Under the pieces are notes generated by a model. It had not been told where the DNA came from, did no database searches, and saw nothing but the letters and a program-made list of their open reading frames with translations. The position numbers were made by a program, and so were the translations under genes. Below are positions 1-6,431 of a stretch of 6,431 bases of DNA, piece after piece. The stretch is from CAYINJ01 sp964364745 (GTDB lineage: Bacteria > Patescibacteriota > Patescibacteriia > JACRDY01). The stretch covers positions 1-6,431 of the forward strand of contig CAYINJ010000039.1 in the NCBI GenBank assembly GCA_964364745.1, read 5' to 3'. Each line of letters starts with the position of its first letter. The stretch's first letter is position 1.

Positions 1-29
1 TTGACATAGCCCTTCTCCCATGGTAAGAC
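1..29 (+). promoter_or_regulatory. Possible weak promoter at the window edge
   Basis: A perfect -35 hexamer TTGACA at 1-6 is followed after 17 bases by TAAGAC at 24-29, which matches the -10 consensus at only three of six positions. It lies in the right direction to serve the small gene starting at 121. The -10 is poor and the window begins exactly here, so this is a tentative call. Confidence 0.25.
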
Positions 30-43
30 CAAGACAACCTAAC

Positions 44-62
44 GTCACGGCGGTGTCGTGAC
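44..62. repeat. Short perfect inverted repeat upstream of the first gene
   Basis: GTCACG (44-49) and CGTGAC (57-62) are exact reverse complements around a 7-base spacer. If transcription starts near base 36, this would be a small hairpin in the 5' leader of the gene at 121. It could also be a protein-binding dyad. No U-run follows, so it is not a terminator. A 6-bp repeat can arise by chance. Confidence 0.3.
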
Positions 63-120
63 CCCCTTCACCAGCCAGTCAAAACCACGCTGGCGCAGTC
101 CAGCAGAAAGGATAGTAGTG

Positions 121-474
121 ATGAGCGACAGTTATTTTATCGCGATGGAAATGGTTCTTTCGCCAAGCGAATTGGCGGAACTCATTGGCCTGTTGCAGAG
201 TCCAGACAACATCCACCGCCCACCATACCAACAAGAGTTTGATTCCAGGGATGAACCGATCGTCAAACTGGTCAAGCTCAGTGGTGAGAGCGGTGGCCTC
301 ACCGTTCGCACGGCATCGGCGTGGAGCGATTCCATGATGAAACACATCGTCGTCACAGTACTCATCGTTCGGAAGGTGGCTGACGGTACCCCGCAGCGCA
401 ACTTCATCGCCAAGTTCTGGGAAACCGTCGCGCTTTTCAAGACCCCACGTTGGACCAACCCCAAAAAGAAGTGA
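121..474 (+). CDS. Hypothetical protein, 117 aa, function unknown
   Basis: I do not recognise this protein. The ATG at 121 is chosen because GAAAGGAT (105-112) is a good SD about 8 bases upstream. An upstream in-frame GTG at 58 would extend it, but has no such site. The product is soluble-looking, with no signal peptide or membrane span. It begins MSDSYFIAMEMVLSPSELAE, a segment that looks helical (residues 14-26, SPSELAELIGLLQ). A charged and polar middle follows, then a hydrophobic beta-like stretch (about residues 75-87, HIVVTVLIVRKVA) and a basic C-terminus ending NPKKK. The gene has its own terminator at 503-535 and faces rpsA, so it is probably a monocistronic unit. The opposite strand is also open here, but those frames lack comparable start and stop signals. 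The gene is likely real; its role is unknown. Confidence 0.7.
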   Translation: MSDSYFIAMEMVLSPSELAELIGLLQSPDNIHRPPYQQEFDSRDEPIVKLVKLSGESGGLTVRTASAWSDSMMKHIVVTVLIVRKVADGTPQRNFIAKFWETVALFKTPRWTNPKKK

Positions 475-502
475 CCGAAGGGCCCACGACAACCAAGCAC
501 AC

Positions 503-535
503 AACCGCCACACCAATGGAATTGGTGTGGCGGTT
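503..535 (+). terminator. Intrinsic terminator between convergent genes
   Basis: Bases 503-517 (starting AACCGCCACACC) and 521-535 are perfect reverse complements, giving a 15-bp stem with a GGA loop. On the + strand the stem is followed by CTTAATTTCCTCTTATTT, a T-rich tail, which suits the gene ending at 474. On the - strand the tail (GTGTGCTTGGTTG) is poorer, so termination of rpsA here is possible but less well supported. Confidence 0.85.
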
Positions 536-556
536 CTTAATTTCCTCTTATTTCCC

Positions 557-1804
557 TTAAGCCTCGACGGTTTCTTTGACTTCTTCGATCACTGGTACCT
601 CGGCCTTTTTCTTCTTCTTGGCCTTGGGCTCTTCGACCGTCGCGCCGGGCTCTTTCCAGTCCTTGACCGCTTTTAAGCTTAAGCCCAGTCGATGCTGTTC
701 CGGCTCAATTGAGACGATCCGGAACTCTTTGATATCATTGGGTTTGGCCACGGTCGAGATGTCTTCCAGCGGTGTCGCCGACAGCTCGGAGACGTGCGCT
801 AGTCCATGAATGTCGACATCCAATTCGACGAACAGCCCAAACGGGTTGATCTTCAACACCTTGCCTTTGACTAACTGGCCGACGGTGTAGCGCTCGCTGA
901 CATGTTGCCAGGGGTCGTCCACCAGCGATTTCATGGACAAGAATATCTTGGAGCCCTGGAGGTTGATGATCTTGGCTTTGACCTCTTGGCCGACGACGAC
1001 GACATCTTTCGGATGCTCGACCCGCTGCCAGGCCAATTCAGAGATGTGGACCAGACCTTCCAGCTTTTCGCCGAACTCGACGAAAGCGCCAAAGTCGGTC
1101 ACGGCCGTGACTTTGCCTTCGATCACGTCACCAATCTGGTATTTGGCCAAGGTGCTGGATTGGGCTTCTTCCCAAGCCGCCTTTTCGGAGACAATTAATT
1201 TCTCATCTTCCGGGTCGACAGTGATGACCTTGACCGGCATGGTTTTGCCGATATAGGTTTTCAGTTTTTCTAAAATCTTGGCCTTATCACCGCCGGGAAT
1301 GCGCGGGTAATGTTCGGGGGACAACTGCGACACCGGCAAGAAACCGGCGACTTTGTTGACCCGGACCATCAAACCGCCACGGTTGGCTTCCAGGATTTCG
1401 GCCGTCACGATGGTGCCGGCCTGGATCAGGTCGGTCAGATTGCCCCAGACCCGCGCGTGACCGGCGGTGCGGAAGGACAGCTCGACTTCACCGTTTTCGT
1501 TTTCGACATCGAGCACGGTTGCCTCGACGGTGTCGCCGACTTTCAAGTGAGCGTACTCTTCGGCTTCAATATACATCCCGGGACCGCGGACTACGCCGAC
1601 GCCAAAGCCAGCCAGGTCTAATAGCATCTGGCGGTTGCCGGCTTCAATCACGGTGCCGGTGATGACTTGGCCGACTTCCGGCACGGCTAACGCGCCCGGC
1701 TGATCAGTCAGGAGCTTAGCTAGCTCGGAATTGGGCCGCTCTTGGTTTAAATTAACTTTCAGTTTAGGCATAAAAAAATTCACCACTCGGTGAAGCATAG
1801 GCAT
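557..1804 (-). CDS. rpsA: 30S ribosomal protein S1
   Basis: S1 is an RNA-binding protein of the small ribosomal subunit that helps dock mRNA, especially mRNA without an SD or with structure. The 415-aa product carries four S1 (OB-fold) domains at roughly residues 44-113, 127-207, 223-293 and 306-378. The third is the most canonical (GDVIEGKVTAVTDFGAFVEF, then EGLVHISEL). The fourth has the same pattern (PFGLFVEL, HGLAHVSEL). A Lys/Glu-rich tail (PKAKKKKKAEVP) ends the protein. Four domains is shorter than the six of E. coli S1 but common in other bacteria. The start is uncertain. ATGs lie at 1804, 1798 and 1771, none with a strong SD. The 1771 start (MPKLKVNLNQ, 404 aa) has GGTG about 9 bases upstream and would leave a hairpin and T7 run in the leader. 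A near-consensus promoter sits at 1893-1921. The family call is firm, the exact start is not. Confidence 0.93.
   Translation of the reverse strand: MPMLHRVVNFFMPKLKVNLNQERPNSELAKLLTDQPGALAVPEVGQVITGTVIEAGNRQMLLDLAGFGVGVVRGPGMYIEAEEYAHLKVGDTVEATVLDVENENGEVELSFRTAGHARVWGNLTDLIQAGTIVTAEILEANRGGLMVRVNKVAGFLPVSQLSPEHYPRIPGGDKAKILEKLKTYIGKTMPVKVITVDPEDEKLIVSEKAAWEEAQSSTLAKYQIGDVIEGKVTAVTDFGAFVEFGEKLEGLVHISELAWQRVEHPKDVVVVGQEVKAKIINLQGSKIFLSMKSLVDDPWQHVSERYTVGQLVKGKVLKINPFGLFVELDVDIHGLAHVSELSATPLEDISTVAKPNDIKEFRIVSIEPEQHRLGLSLKAVKDWKEPGATVEEPKAKKKKKAEVPVIEEVKETVEA
1772..1794 (-). promoter_or_regulatory. Terminator-like hairpin plus T7 at the start of rpsA
   Basis: Read on the - strand, TTCACC (1794-1789), loop GAGT and GGTGAA (1784-1779) form a perfect 6-bp hairpin. 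It is followed at once by seven T (1778-1772) and then the ATG at 1771. The shape is that of a small intrinsic terminator or attenuator. The GGTG in its 3' arm is also the best SD candidate for the 1771 start, so the hairpin could hide the ribosome site. If translation starts at 1804 it lies inside the coding region instead. Confidence 0.45.
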
Positions 1805-1841
1805 TAACCTGCGCCACAGTTGTTTAGAGGAGTGGGCAAGT

Positions 1842-1860
1842 CCTTAGCACCGAGCCAAGG
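1842..1860 (-). promoter_or_regulatory. Hairpin in the rpsA 5' leader
   Basis: On the - strand CCTTGGC and GCTAAGG pair over 7 bp with one G-U, closing a TCGGT loop. It lies in the predicted untranslated leader, downstream of the promoter at 1893-1921. Bases 1855-1849 (CTCGGTG) within this hairpin could alternatively pair with CACCGAG (1792-1786) in the downstream hairpin, so the two folds may compete. No known leader motif is recognised. Confidence 0.45.
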
Positions 1861-1892
1861 TTTGGGTAATTGAGATTCCAGAGAACGGCTGA

Positions 1893-1921
1893 AGTATAGA
1901 CCAACCGGGCAAAATAGTCAA
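1893..1921 (-). promoter_or_regulatory. Near-consensus housekeeping-type promoter for rpsA
   Basis: On the - strand TTGACT (1921-1916) and TATACT (1898-1893) are separated by exactly 17 bases, with five of six matches in each box. Transcription would begin near 1886. That gives a leader of about 80 bases to the ATG at 1804, or about 115 to the ATG at 1771. Confidence 0.75.
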
Positions 1922-1942
1922 GTTTCGCCCCCGGCTGACCCC

Positions 1943-1971
1943 TTCCAATCAACCGGATTTCATGCTAGAAT
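1943..1971 (+). promoter_or_regulatory. Extended -10 promoter for the hydrolase-gyrA cluster
   Basis: TGCTAGAAT at 1963-1971 is an extended -10 element, with TAGAAT at 1966-1971. The -35 position 17 bases upstream (TTCCAA, 1943-1948) is weak, as is usual for extended -10 promoters. The predicted start near 1978 gives a short leader of about 25 bases without an SD before the ATG at 2004. The promoter is back-to-back with that of rpsA and does not overlap it. Confidence 0.55.
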
Positions 1972-2003
1972 GGAAGCACTTTTAAAGTCCATTTTTGCTT
2001 TCT

Positions 2004-2657
2004 ATGCAGCTGACTTGGCTCGGACAATCCTGCTTCAAAATTGAAACCAAAGGCAACGGCGAATCAGTCACCGTGGTGATTGATCCGTTTGGTGATGACA
2101 TTGGGCTGACGATGCCGAAGATCAAGGCCGACATCGCTCTGATCAGCCACGACCACTTCGATCATAATAACCTTGACGCGCTCAAGGGGGAGCCATTTGT
2201 GATTCGTGGCAGCGGCGAGTATGAGGTTAAACAAGTGGTGGTCTATGGCGTGCCAACTTGGCATGACGATAAAAACGGCGCGGAGCGGGGGCCGAACACT
2301 TGTTTTCGGATTGACGCCGAAGACCTGACCGTCGTCCACCTGGGCGACTTGGGCCACGCCCTGACCGATCAACAACTCGACTTGCTGGAGGGGGCGGATA
2401 TTTTGTTGATCCCGGTCGGTGGCACTTACACGTTAAACGCCAAGCAAGCCAGCGAAGTGGTGTCGCAGATTGAGCCGCGGCTGGTGATCCCGATGCACTA
2501 CGCCATTCCGGGGCTGAAAATTGATCTCGACGCGGTCACCCCCTTCTTGAAAGAAATGGGCGTGCCCAAAGCCGCCAGTGTTGACAAGCTGAAAGTGACC
2601 AAGAAAGAACTCCAAGCCGAAGATCTGCACGTCGTGGTGTTAAACCAATCAGCGTAA
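2004..2657 (+). CDS. MBL-fold metallo-hydrolase (metal-dependent hydrolase)
   Basis: This is a 217-aa cytoplasmic protein of the metallo-beta-lactamase superfamily, similar in size and layout to UPF0173/UlaG-like hydrolases. The metal-binding motif HxHxDH is seen as SHDHFDHNN (His49, His51, Asp53, His54). Further likely ligands are His112/Asp115 in HLGDLGH and His165 in IPMHY; His87 (GVPTWHDD) may contribute. The N-terminal strands (MQLTWLGQSCFKIE, VTVVIDPFG) are typical of the fold. The substrate cannot be told from sequence, and beta-lactamase activity should not be assumed. The ATG at 2004 fits the family N-terminus better than an in-frame TTG at 1995, although neither has an SD. It is the first gene of a tight cluster, 16 bases before the next. 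Confidence 0.9.
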   Translation: MQLTWLGQSCFKIETKGNGESVTVVIDPFGDDIGLTMPKIKADIALISHDHFDHNNLDALKGEPFVIRGSGEYEVKQVVVYGVPTWHDDKNGAERGPNTCFRIDAEDLTVVHLGDLGHALTDQQLDLLEGADILLIPVGGTYTLNAKQASEVVSQIEPRLVIPMHYAIPGLKIDLDAVTPFLKEMGVPKAASVDKLKVTKKELQAEDLHVVVLNQSA

Positions 2658-2673
2658 AGCGATTATTTATAAT

Positions 2674-3486
2674 ATGTCACCGTCTCGTCCCGCGCCCGCC
2701 GTTGATCGCGCCGATCAGCTCCTTGGCCAGCCGCCGACTCGACCTGCGACCCGCAAACCGCGAGCCAAAAAGCCCGCGCCCGCATCGGTCGTCACCCCAC
2801 CCGCCCCGACTCGACCAGCGGCTGATCTGCGGAAAGCGTTGCTCCCGCTAGTAGTGATTATGGTGGTCATTGTCGCTGGTTGGGCGTGGTCATTGCCTTA
2901 TCAGCTTCGTTCCTCGGGTTCAGCCGCCAGTCCAATTCCCGGTCAGGAGTGGGAGCAACTCAAGGCCGACATGAGTCAGTCGATCAGCCGGATCAAGGCC
3001 TCTATGATAGTGATTCGCCAAGAGCAGGCCGCCGAACCGGACGAACTACCGGCCGTCACCTTGTCACCGGCCGCCACGGCGCAGCAGCGCCGCGAGCTAA
3101 TCGCCGACCGCACGATCGGCTGGACGACCTACAGCAATTTTGACCGTGGGGTGTCGATGCAGTATCCGCCGGAATGGCAGCGGACCGTGGCTGACGATGG
3201 CCAGACCATTACTTTTACTAATGTCGATGAAGTGGTAACTTTGCAGTTAAATGCGCCCGTCACCACCCCGCCGGCCCCCGCCGCGGACACGGCAGTCGCG
3301 CCATTTTTCCTCGACACGCTAGCCGCGACGCGCTTCACGCCAACTGACTTGACGCAGCCCGAGCAGATCACGGCCCCGTGGCCTGATGGCCAGTCCGCGA
3401 TGGTGTTGACTGGTCGGGGGGAGGTCTTTGAGACGATGGCTTTTACCTTTGTTTTGATCCAGCCAGCCGCGTCTGCCCCGCAGTAA
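2674..3486 (+). CDS. Single-pass membrane protein with PsbP-like extracellular domain
   Basis: The 270-aa protein has a Pro/Ala/Lys/Arg-rich N-terminus (1-53), rich in TRP and KKPAPA-type motifs. One membrane span covers about residues 55-76 (LLPLVVIMVVIVAGWAW). A helical, perhaps coiled-coil, segment follows (about 92-118, EWEQLKADMSQSISRIKASM). From about residue 148 there is a beta-rich domain opening WTTYSNFDRGVSMQYPPEWQ. That Y-x-N...G-x-S-x-x-Y-P-x-x-W pattern resembles PsbP-like domains common in small-genome uncultured bacteria; this is a family impression, not a search result. By the positive-inside rule the N-terminus is cytoplasmic and the C-terminal domain is outside. There is no cleavable signal peptide. 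The ATG at 2674 has no SD, being preceded by the A/T-rich TTTATAAT. The gene sits 16 bases after the hydrolase and 9 before gyrA, so it is probably co-transcribed. Its function is unknown. Confidence 0.75.
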   Translation: MSPSRPAPAVDRADQLLGQPPTRPATRKPRAKKPAPASVVTPPAPTRPAADLRKALLPLVVIMVVIVAGWAWSLPYQLRSSGSAASPIPGQEWEQLKADMSQSISRIKASMIVIRQEQAAEPDELPAVTLSPAATAQQRRELIADRTIGWTTYSNFDRGVSMQYPPEWQRTVADDGQTITFTNVDEVVTLQLNAPVTTPPAPAADTAVAPFFLDTLAATRFTPTDLTQPEQITAPWPDGQSAMVLTGRGEVFETMAFTFVLIQPAASAPQ

Positions 3487-3495
3487 TTTTAGGAT

Positions 3496-6012
<2,517 letters not shown>

Positions 6013-6032
6013 GTAAGATAATTTAAAGACCT

Positions 6033-6065
6033 AAAACTTATCGCTCTATGAGGCGATGAGTTTTT
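6033..6065 (+). terminator. Intrinsic terminator after gyrA
   Basis: AAAACTTATCGC (6033-6044) pairs with GCGATGAGTTTT (6053-6064) over 12 bp with one G-U, extendable by a further T-G pair. The loop has about 6-8 bases. Five T (6061-6065) overlap and follow the stem. The flanking A-run and T-run mean it could also work on the opposite strand. It ends the gyrA transcript and insulates the next promoter. Confidence 0.85.
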
Positions 6066-6079
6066 GTGTAGTGGTCAAT

Positions 6080-6114
6080 AAAAAATCTCTAAAATTACTT
6101 AAAATTCGCCAAAA
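6080..6114 (+). promoter_or_regulatory. Phased A-tracts / UP-like element
   Basis: A-tracts lie at 6080-6085, 6091-6094, 6101-6104 and 6111-6114. The last three begin exactly 10 bases apart, each reading AAAAT. They end four bases before the -35 box at 6118. Helically phased A-tracts bend DNA, and A/T-rich sequence at this position can bind the RNA polymerase alpha subunits (UP element). The sequence pattern is direct; the function is inferred. Confidence 0.6.
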
Positions 6115-6117
6115 TAC

Positions 6118-6146
6118 TTTACAAGAAAGGCGCTTTATGCTATGAT
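6118..6146 (+). promoter_or_regulatory. Strong promoter for the downstream small gene
   Basis: TTTACA (6118-6123) and TATGAT (6141-6146) are separated by 17 bases, each matching the consensus at five of six positions. TGC at 6138-6140 adds an extended -10. Transcription should start near 6153. With the upstream A-tracts this is the strongest promoter in the window on its + strand. Confidence 0.8.
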
Positions 6147-6160
6147 TTATTATTCTCTCA

Positions 6161-6183
6161 GTGCGAGGGGATCCTGCACCTCG
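6161..6183 (+). promoter_or_regulatory. First leader hairpin, with two competing folds
   Basis: GTGC (6161-6164) pairs with GCAC (6176-6179), and AGG (6166-6168) with CCT (6173-6175), around a GGAT loop with one bulged G. Alternatively CGAGG (6164-6168) pairs with CCTCG (6179-6183). The two folds share bases and exclude each other. No known riboswitch class is recognised. Confidence 0.5.
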
Positions 6184-6200
6184 GGGGACAGAGGTAAGTT

Positions 6201-6225
6201 TTTCGGGTCGAATTAGAGCCCGAAA
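6201..6225 (+). promoter_or_regulatory. Second leader hairpin touching the SD
   Basis: TTTCGGG (6201-6207) and CCCGAAA (6219-6225) are perfect reverse complements around an 11-base loop. The 3' arm ends inside the ribosome site AAAGGAGG (6223-6230), taking up its three A but leaving GGAGG free. It may tune ribosome access or protect the transcript. Confidence 0.55.
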
Positions 6226-6230
6226 GGAGG
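6223..6230 (+). promoter_or_regulatory. Very strong Shine-Dalgarno site
   Basis: AAAGGAGG lies four bases before the ATG at 6235. It is the best ribosome site in the window and sets the start of the last gene. The four genes from rpsA to gyrA have weak or no such site. Confidence 0.85.
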
Positions 6231-6234
6231 AACG

Positions 6235-6431
6235 ATGTCGCACTTTGAAATGATCAAGGATATGACTGGTGGAGATTGGGCCGCTCTCGTCCAAAATGTT
6301 GGCGGACCCGAGGCGGCGAAAGGAATCGCCGCGGGAAAGTTTCGTGTGGAACTGATTGAAAACAAGCCTGTTCTGGTTGACAAAACCGGCCGTCGCATTC
6401 CGCCGCAAGGTATGAAGGCGGCGCACACCGA
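6235..6431 (+). CDS. Unknown small protein, 3' end beyond the window
   Basis: The frame stays open from ATG 6235 to the window edge, giving 65 residues and part of the next codon. It begins MSHFEMIKDMTGGDWAALVQ, followed by NVGGPEAAKGIAAGKFRVEL, then a beta-like stretch (NKPVLVDKTGRRIPPQGMK). The first half looks helical with Gly breaks, the second half strand-like. There is no signal peptide or membrane span. I do not recognise a named family. The start is fixed by AAAGGAGG four bases upstream, and the gene has its own promoter (6118-6146), phased A-tracts and a structured leader of about 80 bases. It follows gyrA but is separated from it by a strong terminator. High expression is inferred from these signals. 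A frame on the opposite strand here is rejected, because it runs through the terminator and promoter. Confidence 0.75.
   Translation, partial: MSHFEMIKDMTGGDWAALVQNVGGPEAAKGIAAGKFRVELIENKPVLVDKTGRRIPPQGMKAAHT

Noticed and set aside
79..516. Open frames of 145 and 122 codons on the - strand opposite the first gene
   Set aside because: They overlap the 15-bp terminator hairpin, have no recognisable family content and lack start signals. The + frame has an SD and a terminator in the right places.
1905..1934. CCGGG...CCCGG dyad around the rpsA -35 as a possible operator
   Set aside because: The arms are only 5 bases with a 20-base gap in GC-rich sequence, so chance is a sufficient explanation.
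2668..2673. Perfect TATAAT directly before the ATG at 2674
   Set aside because: As a -10 box it would start transcription inside the coding region, and no -35 lies 16-18 bases upstream. It is better explained as A/T-rich sequence around an SD-less start.
6046..6426. 126-codon open frame on the - strand at the right end
   Set aside because: It runs through the gyrA terminator, the A-tract promoter region and the strong SD of the + strand gene. Its sequence is the antisense of a better-supported gene and has no start signal of its own.

Overview
This window looks like a chromosomal segment of a bacterium, most likely a Candidate Phyla Radiation (Patescibacteria) member. That placement is an inference. 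It rests on the general look of the GyrA, the metallo-hydrolase and the four-domain S1 protein, on short compact genes, and on weak or absent Shine-Dalgarno (SD) sites before four of the six genes. TGA and TAA both appear as ordinary stops, so there is no sign of a recoded TGA. Nothing points to a mobile element, prophage, CRISPR array, tRNA or rRNA.

Layout. Bases 1-540: a small gene of unknown function (121-474, +) with its own SD and a perfect 15-bp hairpin terminator (503-535). This hairpin also lies between it and the convergent rpsA. Bases 557-1804 (-): ribosomal protein S1, four S1 domains plus a Lys/Glu-rich tail, read from a near-consensus promoter at 1893-1921. Its leader has two hairpins and a possible competing long-range pairing. 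Bases 1893-1971 hold two divergent promoters. Bases 2004-6012 (+): a three-gene cluster with gaps of 16 and 9 bases, consisting of an MBL-fold metallo-hydrolase, a single-pass membrane protein with a PsbP-like outer domain, and DNA gyrase subunit A. A strong intrinsic terminator follows at 6033-6064.

Bases 6066-6431 (+) hold the most striking signal. Four A-tracts lie about 10 bases apart directly upstream of a near-consensus promoter with an extended -10. A roughly 80-base structured leader follows, then the best SD in the window, then the start of a small protein that I cannot assign and that runs off the window edge. All of this suggests a strongly expressed and perhaps regulated small gene.

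Functionally the window mixes translation (S1), DNA topology (GyrA) and envelope or unknown proteins. The linkage of the hydrolase and membrane protein to gyrA looks like co-transcription and need not mean a shared pathway.
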